Origin: Cynocephalus volans
Lineage: Eukaryota; Chordata; Mammalia; Dermoptera; Cynocephalidae
Direction: 5' to 3'
Length of the DNA: 64,000 nucleotides
NCBI RefSeq assembly: GCF_027409185.1
Contig: NC_084463.1
Location: 72,401,852-72,465,851 of the forward strand
Below are positions 1 through 15,091 of the stretch, piece by piece; within the stretch, counting starts at the first letter, position 1, and every line of letters begins with the position of its first letter. The notes beneath the pieces were generated by a model. It saw only the letters and a program-made list of their open reading frames with translations. It was not told the origin of the DNA and made no database searches. A program made the position numbers and the translations under genes.

Positions 1-115
1 GCCTCCCTTGGGTGAGGAAGCTCCATGAGGGCAGGCGTGTTCTGACTTGTTCACTGCTACAACTCCACACCCTGCAGTTTCTTATACCTGCTAGGTGCTC
101 TGTTTACTAAGTAAA
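1..115 (+). repeat. L2 3' end relic
   Basis: GAAGCTCCATGAGGGCAGG, CTTGTTCACTGCTACAACTC and CTGCTAGGTGCTCTG follow the L2 sense 3' end. Confidence 0.6.
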
Positions 116-719
116 ATCAGTTTCTCCTATATGGGTCTGCTTACTCTCTGAAGACCACTGGTATGTTTTACTCTCCCTCCACAAATTCATTTATTTTCTT
201 TCTGACATGATTCAGTCACCTCTTAAATTGAGGGGCTTGACACAATTCCTTCAGGACAGACCTCTCTCTGGAGGAATGAATTGTGACGGGTCAACTCTGT
301 GCCACTCAGCTCCTGTTGCCATGGTGATGCCTCCCACAGGCAGTCATCTCTGAGATTTTCAGGAACTTGTCTTAACATCCCAGCACCCTTCTCTGCCAGC
401 ACAGTACTATTGGTGAATCTGGTCTTTCTGTTGCCACTGGTCTCCAGTGAGCCACACAGGAGCAGGGTTAAACTGAGGAAGTACTTCAGGATTCTTTTGA
501 AGTATCACACATCTCTCTCAGTACAGATACCACATCTCTACTCAGAGTGAACAGTGAAGAGTGAATTTTTGCATTAGCACATATGGAGTCTTTCTGACCC
601 TTGCTGACCTTGGCACACAATGCATATATTGGATTCTGGAAACTTATGCTTCTATTTTCTGACCAATGGAATGTGCACTTCCTCTGGTGGTCATGATACT
701 TTCAATTTCTTGTTTGAGG

Positions 720-845
720 TCTGTTTACCCACTAGACCATGAACTCCTCAAGTGCAGAGATCATACTTTTTTGGCATTGTATTTCTAGGCCTGTCCCACT
801 GCTTGGCATATGGTGGGGGTTCAAATATTTATTGGAATTGAAAAG
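720..845 (+). repeat. L2 3' end relic
   Basis: CACTAGACCATGAACTCCTC, AGTGCAGAGATCATAC, CTGCTTGGCATATGGTGGG, AATATTTATTGGAATTGAA. Confidence 0.6.
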
Positions 846-1539
846 TGCCTAGCACACAGTGATACATATATGACTAAACAGAAAATCTAGGTTGGTAAAG
901 GCTTTCCTATCACTTCAGTTTTGTTCAGGCCTTTCAATTGGTCCACTCCTGTTCAATGACCCCAGAATGGGCTCACAGTCCAAAGCCTTTTGAGTAGCTG
1001 CTCTTGGTGGCCTCGTGAGTTTAGATTTTCTATAGTTTTTCTTTACTTGAGGTAAGTTTCACAAGTCACAAATCTGCCCAGACAGCAGCTTTCCTGATTT
1101 TTCTCTCTGTACAATAAATTGCACAAAATTATCTCCATTTTATAATACCCACCATGTGGGTAGATGGGTCTGATTATACTATTTGGGAAACCAATTTAGT
1201 TATCTTAGAAATCATCACCTTCTCTCTTATCTTCCATTGCCAGGTAGGAGGGAAAAAACAAAAAAGACTCATAATATTCTGGGAACAAATTAGAGGTACC
1301 CTGAGTTCACTGTTAATGTTTGGAAATGTGTATGGAGATATCTTTTATTTTTTTCTGTATTTCTGTGTTCAGCCCATTCTTGTTACCCTTTGGGTAAGTT
1401 CAATCATAATTTCTTTAAGATCTGAGGTAATAAGTAGCCCATAATTTTTGATAGTATTGTTCTCTAGTTTAACAGACCTTCAAAGGCCTCCACTGCTCTT
1501 TGGATACTCATATTTCTTACCTGGGAATTCAAGCCATAG

Positions 1540-1790
1540 GCAGCATATGGTGGTAACAGGTCAGATTCTGGAGCCAACTCTTCAAATTTACTACTCAGAT
1601 ATGTGACCTCTACGCCAGTTTTTTTAATCTGCAGAACTGGATAGCACCTACCTCACTGGGTTCTGGCCTGTCAAGAATTTTAACTACACGAGGGCGGGGA
1701 TTTTTGTCTGTTTTGTTCCCAGAGGCTAGAATTGTGCCCGGCACATATTAGACAGTCTAATATTTGTTGTATGAGTTAATCCACTACATA
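1540..1790 (+). repeat. MIR relic followed by L2 3' end relic
   Basis: MIR-like: TCAGATTCTGGAGCCAAC, AGATATGTGACCTCTACG, TAGCACCTACCTCACTGGG. From about 1685, L2-like: AGGGCGGGGATTTTTGTCTG, TGTGCCCGGCACATATTAG. Confidence 0.55.
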
Positions 1791-2117
1791 TTTACAGCTC
1801 AGCCAAATGGAAATACTCCCCACTCCCCAAATATTCTTAGTTTTCCTGCCTCGTGCTCTTTCTTCTGATACTGACCACTTCTGGCTGGATTAGTCACAAC
1901 CACTCAATGCCCAGCTTATAGAGCACCTGTGTAAGGACTTTCCTAATTGTCCCAGAAAGAAGTAATCTTCCTGCAGACTATGCTCTCACGCTACACTAAG
2001 TGAACTATACACTTCAGCACTTAACAGTCTTATCTTCCTCCTTGAGGAAGTCACCATACCATTTATTGCTCAAGACTAGAATTTACCTGGCAGTGTACAG
2101 ATGATTTTTAAAAATGA

Positions 2118-2234
2118 GGCTGGCTGGTTAGTTTAGTTGGTTAGAGTGTGGTACTGATAACAACAAGGTCCAGGGTTTGATCCCTATAACCAGCCAGCTG
2201 CCATTAAAAAGAGAGAAAGAAAAAAAAAAAAAAG
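2118..2234 (+). mobile_element. CYN SINE monomer
   Basis: GGCTGGCTGGTTAGTTTAG, TTGGTTAGAGTGTGGTACTG, CAAGGTCCAGGGTTTGATCC, AACCAGCCAGCTGCC and an A-rich tail. Clearly derived from tRNA-Ile; no sharp target duplication. Confidence 0.85.
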
Positions 2235-5200
2235 ACAGGAAATTTAAACTACTAGAGCACTCTAATTGTTGTGGCAATCTTCCAAGAATTTCCTCTGTGT
2301 GGACAGCAAAGTCTTACTTGCAGTGAGGCCAAAGGTAAGGAAGCTCAGAACCGAGAAATAAAGGCAATTTTGAGCTCAATGAATATGGTTAGCTTGTAGA
2401 CAGGAAACATTTCCAAGGTATGGGCTATACCCTCAACTTCTACTACTTATATCACAGCCATAGTGCATGATTTGGACCTATGTTTGAGGGCACCTAGTTA
2501 GGAATGGTAACAGTAATACCTACTACATCTTACAAGAATGGGTATGATCACATAAGGTAATATGTGACAGTGTGATAATTATAGATTAAAATATTCATTG
2601 TTATTGAAAAATAATATACTTATATAAGACTGGGAAGGGGTAGGTTTCTTGGTGTGCACACCAGGGACAGAGCAAGGCAGAGCCTCACGCATCTATGAAG
2701 ATACCCTGAGTAGACCTACTCAAGTTTGAAGGACTATTTTGAATTTCAATAATAATATGTCTCTAAACAAGATGATACTGAGAAAGATCATGGTGATCTT
2801 AAAAAATATTATCACTTTAAAAAAATGTTAACAGTCTACTAGGTTGTTCTTACAACACTTTGTTTTGGTTCTCATAGCCAGTGTCTAAGATGGTGTAAAT
2901 TGTAACATTTTTATATTACCCATGATGGAAAAGTCTCAGCGACTTCAAGTCCCACAGTAAGTGATGGCAGTGGGACATCATCTTGATTGGAATAATCTGC
3001 TTTTCAATTTGCCATATTCAGCAGGACAGAACAACAAAACTATGAGAACATTGGAAATGTTCAGGCCTTGAGAATTTTGCTTCAGTGAATTTGGAAGACA
3101 GATAGGGATTTTGTCAATAGAGCAAATCAGTATCAAATTTCCTAAACAATATCCCAAATTTGGCCAGTGCTTGCTACTCCATTCAAGATCAAAGATGTGC
3201 CCTCACAGGAGAGCTCTGAGCTGGTTGTTAACACACACACACCCAATGAATCATCAGCTGTTTTTTGGGCAGTACATGGGCTCATGTTGGCCTTCTGAAA
3301 ATCCCATAGCAGAATTCCACAGAAATTCCTTTGGCCTAGAATGTAGAACTATTGTTCAATGGTTTGGATTGTAAAAGAACAACTAAATCTCAAGTTCACA
3401 GTCTCCTCTGGGCAGTCCCAGTGAGATTATTTTAACGGGCTCAAAAGATTTATTGGTCCTCTGAGAGGAAGCACATCAGGCAAATGCCCTCCTTTCAGAA
3501 GATAACACACATGTAGTTCTTGCTGTGTGACTTCTAGTTACCCTAGTGGTCTGGCTGTTCCTAAACATGAGTCTTTGTATCTCTCATAAAATCTAAGGTC
3601 TTAAATTCATAGTCACTCCAGTGATCAGAGTCTCATATAGTTGTGATCATCTGAGCATCATTTAGATGCTGGTGACCCCCCCATTAGATGCCTCTGTTGA
3701 ACTCTGGCAGCAGATAAGTTTCTCTGTTAATCAGTAGAAAGAAGTGCTTAAATACAAGTTGTTACAAGGTTCCCTGAAGGAGGAAAAATGATCTTCAGCC
3801 AGGTTTCCCAATGGCTACATCACTCTGTTGGTTCCTTTTACTAAGAATTAAGTCCTGTCCACTCACTTGAGTGCAAGCAAACCAATACCAATTTCACAAA
3901 GTTACAGTAACTCTAGCTTTTAAGTTTCACTTAAAAAAAAAAAAACAAAGTTTCATGTACCAGAGCAGTTGTTTAGGAATTTTACATAGGTAGACTCTTT
4001 GCCTGAAGTTTTCCAAATAGCGTTTTGAATAACACTGATGCTTCATTTTTTTTTTTTTTTTAAACTTCTGATAGAATCATAGCAGCCTAGAAGTCAGGTC
4101 ACTTAGTTTGGGAGTTTTGTTTCCTGTTAAAAATATGGCAGATTTTAAAATTCAGAGTATCTTTTCAATATCATCTTTTTCTGCTAGTGTCTTGATTCCG
4201 CAACTGTTTTTAATGTGTGACAATATTAAGTCTGCCAGTCTAAGGCTATGTTAATTGTTAAGAAATTATCAATTTTACTCATATCAGAGCTTTCTGTATT
4301 TAGACAATAGAGCAAAACGTATTCTACTTGTGATGTGGAAAAAATGGTAGTACTAAAAGTCACAGATTTCTCATCTGATTTTTAATTCAATAATTAAACT
4401 TTAAATCAGAAAAGACTTTATCACAAGTTTCTCATGACTGAAATAAAGAGACTAAATGCCAACAGTTTTAAGTTGGATAGAAACGACATGGCAGACACCC
4501 TGTCAGAACCACCATCGATTCCAACAGCATTAGTGAATGCAGAACCCTGGAGCCAAAGGAGAGCAAGCAGCACATGAATTTAAAGCCAGGCTTTCAGTAC
4601 AATTAACGGTTGCTAGGACCAGAAAAGGTCTGGTTGCTGTTAGAGAAGCTAAGAAAATGTGACTGGGTCCTTGGGGTTGCTCTTCTTTTGCAACCTTAAC
4701 TGTCAACAAATGGAAATTGGGGGAATTAAACGTAACCCACCAGACTACTGATGACTCCTGTAATAAATACCCAGGTTTTCTATTATTATTATTTATTGTT
4801 CTTTATTTCTCTCTCTAGAAGACTATTTTCCTGTTTATTCCAGCTGGGCAATTCATTTCCTGAGCTACTGAACTTTAATTTTGGGTCTAAGGAAAATATG
4901 TAAATTACTCAATGTCAGGTTCTAAAAGACTGTGATACTGGGCTTCAAGTCATCCAACATAAAGTACACCACCCCTTGGAGCAACTCCTCAGTAAGAGGA
5001 ACAATGTCTACAGACACAAGGTATGGTTTTGAGCTAAGAGGTATTACCATTATATTTTACACTAGATAAAGGAAACAATCAACTTCAAGATCCACAAAAT
5101 TAGTGTTCTACTAATGTGAAGAAATTATACATAGTAAACCATAAAAAGCTTTCAGATTTGCCTCACCAAAACTGATATGTATCAATAACTGAAGATATTA

Positions 5201-5645
5201 TACACACACACAAACACAAAAATAAATAATTTTCAAAGACAATCAAATCTACTTCTTATTCAGAGTTCAGGACCTAAAACTTAAATCTGCAAATGTTTTT
5301 ATTTACTAAAACAATAAGTAACATTTTCCACTAATATAAGTGTTCTAATTTGAAGACCATGAGAGAATATTTTGGAGATAAAACCAAAGGCCATTTTGAA
5401 AGACAGTACCACGTTCTTCTTAGTTTCTTCTGTGCTGTTACACATAGTAATGTCATTTAAGAATAAAGGAGACACAATTACCCTTAGGCACTATCACTGA
5501 TGGGGATGGTGTATGCGAAGAGTACAGAACATAAAGTTCAAAGAATTATATTCATACCTCAAAAGTTCCAGATGTCATGTGTAACTTTAAGAAGCAAAAT
5601 GAACCTTAAGTTTAATGTGTCTACCAGTTACTACTGTAATCACCT

Positions 5646-5651
5646 TTTATT
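5646..5651 (-). promoter_or_regulatory. Candidate distal YAP1 poly(A) signal
   Basis: AATAAA on the minus strand within GGAAATAAAAGGTG, about 3.58 kb after the stop codon. That is close to the length I expect for the main human 3' UTR. Cleavage would fall near 5620-5635. No transcript evidence is available here. Confidence 0.4.
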
Positions 5652-6780
5652 TCCAGTACTTGTTCTATAGGAAGACCATGAAGAAGCCAAAAGCAGTTTT
5701 AAGCACTATCAATTGTTAAAAACAACAAAGAAGAGTTTAAGGAAAGAATATATTTGAACCACATAAACAAACTGAAAGGTATTACATAAGAAAAAATGTA
5801 ACAATTTATATAAGTACCTAACATATGAGCATGCTCTTAATCTAAAACAAAAAACAAAGAAAAAGGTAACATTGATATTATATATATATTTGACAAGTGT
5901 GCATTAAAGAATTCTCTAGTATAAAACATTTAAAACGTGGAGAATACTTTTTCAAGATACAGAAAACAATTGTTAAGATAGACACACCCACAATTCTTAT
6001 AAAAACATGCTTGCGAAGATAAAATTAATCTGAGCACTCATTTCTCAGATGTATAAAAGCTATGAAAATTGTTAATCACTGAAGACTGCTTCCCACTTTT
6101 GCACTGTTTGAGTTTCAACACTGATTGGTATAAATTCTGAATTACACAATTAATTACTGTTATTTTTCAGTCTTTCTGCCATGTTCCATATAGAATGCAT
6201 CTATTTAATATGAATGCCTAAAACAGCAACATTATTTGTATCATAGTCACTTCCTTATGTTTGTTTTTCTTTTTTTAAAAAAGGCACTATATTTAGAAAA
6301 TAGTTATTACATCAAACAGTGCTTTGGAAGAATTGAAACTCTAAAACAATGTGCTCCCAGCCATAAGTAGATCTAACAAGCCCTAACTGAAAATAACACA
6401 AATGTAAAGAGCTGATAAATTTAAAGATTATAAAATTGGTTTATTGTAAAAGCAATTCAAGAATACCCAGTTAAAATCTTATCCCAATGCTACCCAATAC
6501 AACCAAGAAGTAGTTAAACACTTTTACATTAGGAACAAGAACATAAAACAAGAAAGACCACATTGAGGCTATGATTCAAACTCAAAAAGAGAAAGGACTC
6601 TCAGGTCTCCTTCAGGTCAGTATAGAGGGTGTGATAACATCAAAGCACTGTGTCAGGTACCACAGTGCTGCCACAACATTGAGGTATAACTGGGCAAGAT
6701 AAAGTCGAGGGGAAACGAAGATCTCCATATTCTTGTTTGGTGGGTGTACTTAAGTGATTGAAATTTTAGGAACAACTGCC

Positions 6781-6815
6781 TTTATTGGCAGTAAGATGCA
6801 ATACAAGTCTTTATT
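6781..6815 (-). promoter_or_regulatory. Candidate proximal poly(A) signal pair
   Basis: Two AATAAA hexamers on the minus strand, at 6810-6815 and 6781-6786, are followed by a GT-containing stretch. Use would give a UTR of about 2.4 kb that lacks the distal 1.1 kb. Confidence 0.35.
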
Positions 6816-9231
6816 GAAGAGAAATAAGTTTGTACAGTTCTCTATCAAGGTCCCACTACATCTTCACAACCCCTCCCCACTTTCCCACCCTCCCTGTAAG
6901 CTAAAGCTACTCTGCTGATATATAAGATGCAATCTTAATTTGTGGCTTACTGGCAAATTGTAGGCACTCCTTCCAAGTAGCTTTGATCTTCTGCACGTTA
7001 AAAAAAAAAAAAGAAAAGAAAAAAGAAACATGCTTTATCATCCACATACTCAATTTTGCATTCTAAGTAGAATTTCATTATTACTCTAAAACTCAATGCA
7101 TCTGCACAGTGGCTATTTCCCCCCAGACTTAATTCAAGATTTAATCTTTCTGCTGTATTCTTAATAAAAGCCTTAGAGTAAATTATTACAAATGATCGAC
7201 CTATGAATCATTATATACAACACAGTGATTGCATTTTTTTGAGCACTGAAAGTACTTAAAATAAAACTTCCTACTTCCAACTTTGCACTCCTCCAAATCA
7301 AAGGGCCAAAATACTTAGATTTTGTAAATGAAAAAAAAAAAAAAATCTATCTTCCCAAACTGAGGCTTTTCATAGCAGCTTTAGCCAGGAAAAGAGATTT
7401 TATGTTTGTTATAAACCCTTGAAAATAAGGGCTTATTCTACAAACATTGAAAGACCCTTAAATCACAGAAGTGCTTAGCCGGTGCCACTATAATTCACAA
7501 CCAACTCATTACTTCATAGCTTATATTGAAGAGTTAATTCATGCTCATTTTGTTCCTTTAAAAAATACTCTTTGGAAACCATTATCATTCCTGTAGACAC
7601 ATACTCTAGTTATATCTCTTCCTGTAAAAATAAAGGTATAATCATGATTATCTCTATTTCTTTGCTAAATTCAGCTACCAATATACATTTATTAATCTGA
7701 TCAATTTACCAGCTAACTCATGACCTTACAGTATTCTACATACTATCCAGAGTCAATTTTCAGCATACAGATGTAGGAGCATGTCTTATAAGTCGAAACA
7801 ATCTTGTAGGCAATATTTCAATCTAGTATCTAATGTGTTCATTACAAATGGGAACTGACGTACTAGAATTTACTTCCAAAACTAAGGTGAAAGTAAACTT
7901 CCAAAGCTAAAGGAAGGTAAACCACTATAAAGCTTACTTCTGTCATGTACATTTTGAACCTACTAAGTGATTTCCCATCAAAACTCAAAATTAGTCCAAA
8001 GGAGTCCAAGAGGGAAAATAAAGCCATTTCTTTTTTGCTCCTTTCCAATTCATCAGATAATATTTATTGTGTGCCCAGAAGGCAGAAAATACTCCTCTAA
8101 GCACTATCCATAGTAATAGCCCTTTCTAGAACATTAATCTACCCCAAACATCTGCAGATTGCCCCAACCAGATTTAAACTACCTGTGAAATATAAACTAC
8201 TAGTTGTGTATTTTAAATGCATACATTCAAAGCTACCATTTTAAAAATAAATTGGAAAGTATGGAAACCATAAAAAAAAAAAAAAAAGATACATTCCACT
8301 ATCACACTATTAAAAACATTGTAAGTGTGTGTGTATATATATAGAGAGAACAGATAATCAAGATTTAAATAAAATGGTAAAAAAACAAGAAATATAGATT
8401 TTACCAAAAAAACTATAATAATTGTCCCAAGCTACAACTATAAACAGATTCACTAATATGATAATTTGCCTAGGTTCCAACAAAACCAACCAACCGAAAA
8501 AAGGGGGAAAAAAACACCCACAAAAATATCCACCAAAACCTATACTAGAGTATGTGGCAATAATTAATATATTTCTATGGAAATTGTCTCATGCCTTATA
8601 AGCTCCTAAAACAAAATCAAGGTCACTATGTGACCAATGATAGCACTAGGAGGGAAAAAAAAAAACACTGAAAGTAAAACAGTCTTCAGCCTTGGTTTTA
8701 GCTATCTCTTCGAATCAGGATTAAGTACTTAATATCAGATACAACATTTTTGGCTTGTCAGACCAGTAAGTCATGTTTTTCCACTTGCCAAAGGCAGCTG
8801 AAGAAACAATTGCTTGAACAAACTAAATGCTGTGACATGAAGCATTGGACTTCCAAGTCTGAGTATTTAGTTACAATGACTGGTGAACATCTAACTGGGC
8901 AAAAGGAATGGCATCCATCATCAAAACAGGCTCACTTCCCCCAGCCCCCAAAATGAACAGTAGTTACAATAGCAAAAGAAACAAAAAAGGTTTTTTTTGT
9001 TTGTTTGTTTTTGATTCTTTAGAGCCAACTGTGAAAGAAGTCAGCAATATATTAACAGCAGCAATGGACAAGGAAGAGCAAAATAGTGGATGAAAGAATC
9101 TTGCTGGACGTTTGTTCATCTTTTTCTGTTTTAGCCAGAAAATTGCAACTGGCTTATTTGGAAATTTCAGGTATGTATGTCTTATCTCCTTAGATCCTTC
9201 ACAGATTTAGAATTCAGTCTACCTGAGGGCT

Positions 9232-11449
<2,218 letters not shown>

Positions 11450-11947
11450 TTAAAAAATCAATTCAAGGCAAAAAAGAAATAACTGCTGAGTACTAACATG
11501 ATTCTCAAAGAGAATTAGTGAAAATTCCAGCTCTGCAATGTCTGAAACAAGCACCCTCCTTCAAGGCCATACGTAACCCTTGTGCTATAAAGTGAAATAG
11601 ACAAGTTAATCCTAATTGAAGCTGGCAGCTCTAAGGGGCCAACATCTCTCCTAAGGCTCTGTGCTTGCTGGCAGTAAGGAAAAAAGACCCAGTTAGTTTT
11701 CCTAGCTGACAGAAAATTCTCCACAATACCATTTGAATCTAGGGGGGGATACACATAGCTCACTTGTTCTAAGGTCTCAATTCCCCAAGTGGTGGTAGTA
11801 GCAGATGTAGAGAGGTCAAAACACAAACTCTAGGTGGGCGGTAATGCAGGTCTGTACTAGACTCATGTTAAATTCCTAGCTCTCATGTAGAGAACTTAAG
11901 CCAAGGAAAAATCAACCCAACATAAATAACCAGAATTCCTTTTTGGA

Positions 11948-11997
11948 CTGGGCCAAAATAGATAAGTCACTGCTGGGCCAAAATAGATAAGTCACTG
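11948..11997. repeat. 25-bp tandem duplication
   Basis: The unit beginning CTGGGCCAAAATAGATAAG occurs twice in direct tandem with no mismatch over 25 bp. The sequence is otherwise unique in the window. Confidence 0.95.
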
Positions 11998-12944
11998 CCG
12001 ATAAGATAAGAATTCGTAGCTTGATCTCCTTGCTTCTGTTTAGGGGGGAAAAAAACCCAAACACCTCAGCAAAAGATAGGAGGCCTTATAACTCCAGTTG
12101 AAGGAAAGATTAAAAAAACAAACAAACAAACAAAAACTACAAGGTACATCCCTTGAGAGAAAAACGTGAGTCAAGACAGATTTTTACTTTATGCTAAAAG
12201 AAATATAAACCAGATTTATATTCAGGTATGGGAAATATCCTCAGATCATTATTTTCATAAATAGAACACTTTACTAAGGTAGTAGCAAATAGATATCAGC
12301 TGGCACTGACTGTAAAATTTGGAGTTCTCTTAATTCTAGAAAATCTTATGGAAAAGTGTAAAATCAAGGCAACTGTTATTCTCAGTGGTATGTGAATATG
12401 AATGTGAAATTTAACTTTCCTCACAGCTTAGAAATCTAAGCAGCTGTTTAACTCAAATGTTAAAAAACAAAAACAACTAAGCTTTAAAAACAAGCTTTAA
12501 CAATTGCTCAAGATTAATAACTCGGTAACCCAAATTTTTTCCCTTAATTACTCAATTCTTTTGCCTTGTCCTCTCCCTCTCACTCTGTATATTGCAACCA
12601 CCGTTTTATTCCAAGCTTCTGCCAGGTTTTGGCAAGATTAAAAAGCCTCACATAGATGAAGGAAACACAAATTTGCCTCTGAGACCATTAGTATACAATG
12701 TAGCCATGTATGAGAAGGTTGTGGTTTGTTTATATTTTTCCTGCCCTGATCTGGGACAAGGGCCTGACCCTATTTATCAGTATTCCCACTGCTAAGCATG
12801 GAACACACATCAGACACTGGAGTTAGTTACAGAATAGCTGAATTTACAGAGTTGTATAGAGTTCATTCCAAACCACAGGGGAAGCACATTGGATGTTCCT
12901 GGGCCTTTTTCCTGCAGAACGCCACCTCCTGCAGCACCTACTGA

Positions 12945-13270
12945 TTCAATAAACATTCAGTGAGCATCTGCTACTTTATGATAGGAATTAGACTAGACTG
13001 AGGATACAGAGGTTAACAACCCCCACCCCCCCACCCCTACCACCTACAAATGATACTTCTGAGAGGCTCCCCACTTTGAGGAAGGAAAAGAAAAAATATA
13101 GTAATGAATCATATACAAGGGCTACATGAGCTGTGTGCAAAGACTGCTTTCAGAACAAAGAAGAGGGAGCTTGAAAAGTGCAGGGGAAAGGTTTCATGGA
13201 GGGAAATACCTGAGCTAGTATTGAATAATCTCAGACTGAAAGGAAGGTAAGAGGATGTTGTAATACTAGG
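12945..13270 (-). repeat. Old L2-like LINE relic
   Basis: It starts with GATTCAATAAACATTCAGTGAGC, the diverged antisense form of the L2 3' end, then a GGATACAG block and a degraded body with a C-rich interruption at 13020-13036. It is recognised from memory of the consensus only. Confidence 0.45.
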
Positions 13271-14006
13271 AAGAGTCAGCTTCATGGCAAATTAGGGGAA
13301 CAAGTCTTCAGAGCTTGAGGAATGTGTATAAATCTGTAAGCAATGGTTTTTTTTTTTTTTTTAAGTCAGATGTATGCTTTAGAAACTGGGGTATAACAGA
13401 GAACAAACAGGATGCTGCCCTTAGACTAATAACATTGATTATCTGCCACTCTGTGATCTTACCAGAAAATAGGACCTCAAACTGTAGCCCAGTTCTCGTC
13501 AAAAGTTTTAAGAAAGCATCTTCATAAATGACTGTCAGAAAGATATGAAGCCTATCAGTTTTATCCCTGGATTAATATAGGCCTTCAATGGGATTGGTAC
13601 TGAAATTATATTGATCTGAAATTTTCCTTGTGGAGAAAAAAAAAAAGTTCTGTGGCTATGACCTTTCCTAATTAGTCTCAGTTTAAATTCAGAACTATAA
13701 TCTTGTATAAATACACTCAGTTTTAGACAGAACTTTAAACTGTGTGTGTCAGAAGAGTAAATACAAACTTAAACTACATTTTAGATGACCTTCAAAATCA
13801 AACCTCCCAACTAGGCTACCAGCACTAATCTTAAGAGCAAATGATGGGAAATTCTATTGTACTAAATATTTTTAGGATAAGATATCTTGTTTTTCCTTAA
13901 AGTTTTCAATTCAATTGGTGAGAACTATAAAGGAGTGGTATAATAGCTTTCCTAAACGAAAATACCTTTAAATATTGTTAAAAGTGTGTTGTTTAAAATT
14001 GGTTAG

Positions 14007-14189
14007 GGGCCGGCCCGTGGCTCACTCAGTAGAGTGCGGTGCTGATAACACCAAGGCCCCGGGTTCGGATCCCATATAGGGATGGCCGGTTCGCTCACTG
14101 GCTGAGTGTGGTGCTGACAACACCAAGTCAAGGGTTAAGATCCCCTTACCGGTCATCTTTTAAAAAAAATAAAAATAAAAAAAATAAAA
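14007..14189 (+). mobile_element. CYN SINE, full dimer, with 13-bp target duplication
   Basis: There are two tRNA-Ile-like units. Unit 1 starts GGGGCCGGCCCGTGGCTCAC and has anticodon-loop sequence CTGATAA (GAT) and B box GGTTCGGATCC. Unit 2 is GGCCGGTTCGCTCACTGGC to GTTAAGATCCCC. The body ends CCGGTCATCTTTT, then an A-rich tail. Perfect target duplications TAAAATTGGTTAG lie at 13994-14006 and 14190-14202, so the insertion is recent. The family is known as tRNA-only SINEs of colugos. Confidence 0.9.
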
Positions 14190-14875
14190 TAAAATTGGTT
14201 AGAAAAATGATTGAGAGCACAAAGTATTCCCATATTTTAAAAAAATTTAAACTCCATAGATATTTTATAATCTAGAAGAATGAATTTTAGTCGAATCTTA
14301 ATTTCAAATAGCTTTCTAGGCAAAGAATAGGACCTGTTTCAGCTTGCAGTTTTCAAACATAGCAGTTTACATAATATTGCAATCTGCTTGAAACCCAAGA
14401 TTTGTGGTAGCTCACAAAGAAGCACCCTTACCTTAAGCGATATTATTTTCAAATACTGCAATTAATCTTAATGCATATTTTGAAAGAGGCACAACCTTAC
14501 ATTTTATTTCCTTGAACTATAGCCCTTAAGAACATGAGGCCTTATAGTGCTGCTGGGTAAAACCTCTCAGATTGAACAGCTATGTGGAAAATTCCTTCCA
14601 ATGCAATCCTATGTAGGATTAAGATGCAGTTCACTTGCTTTCACATAAAAAGGCATTCACATGTTCTTTCATGAGCCTGTAATTTTAAGCAACTGTTAGT
14701 CAACGGTATAGGCAGAAGCAAACACGCTGTGACTTTGAGTAAGTACTCCCTCTACAAGTCTGAACAACTCATTTCCTCTCATAGGAGATGGTTTTTAATC
14801 TTCAACTTTTGTTGTACTTGCCATTTGTGCAGAGATTCATTTACAGCTATGGTTTTTGGCCCACACAGATGTTCA

Positions 14876-15091
<216 letters not shown>

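Larger units (their letters stand above)
1..5624. other. Intergenic DNA downstream of YAP1
   Basis: No gene is recognisable. Short open frames here lack codon pattern, splice signals or family resemblance. The stretch holds L2 and MIR relics in the first 1.8 kb, one CYN SINE near 2.1 kb, several A or T runs, and otherwise AT-rich unique sequence. In human the next gene downstream of YAP1 is BIRC3, well outside this distance. The last few hundred bases could still belong to the YAP1 3' UTR. Confidence 0.6.
5625..9231 (-). other. YAP1: YAP1 3' untranslated region (distal end uncertain)
   Basis: The UTR starts directly after the TAG stop at 9232-9234 and runs leftwards. A length near 3.5 kb is expected from the human last exon, which points to the AATAAA at 5646-5651 (read on the minus strand) as the distal poly(A) signal. 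A pair of AATAAA signals at 6781-6786 and 6810-6815 could make a shorter 2.4-kb UTR. No CYN SINE or LTR interrupts this 3.6 kb, although such insertions are frequent elsewhere in the window, which fits constraint. Candidate microRNA seed matches lie at 9111-9117 and 7548-7554 (miR-375 type) and 8664-8670 (miR-141/200a type). Confidence 0.7.

Noticed and set aside
8750..9093. Plus-strand open frames opposite the YAP1 3' UTR
   Set aside because: Short, overlapping, no codon pattern or known product.
11515..11826. 103-codon minus-strand frame just upstream of exon 8
   Set aside because: It lies in intron 7, is not joined by the conserved phase, and has no resemblance to a protein.
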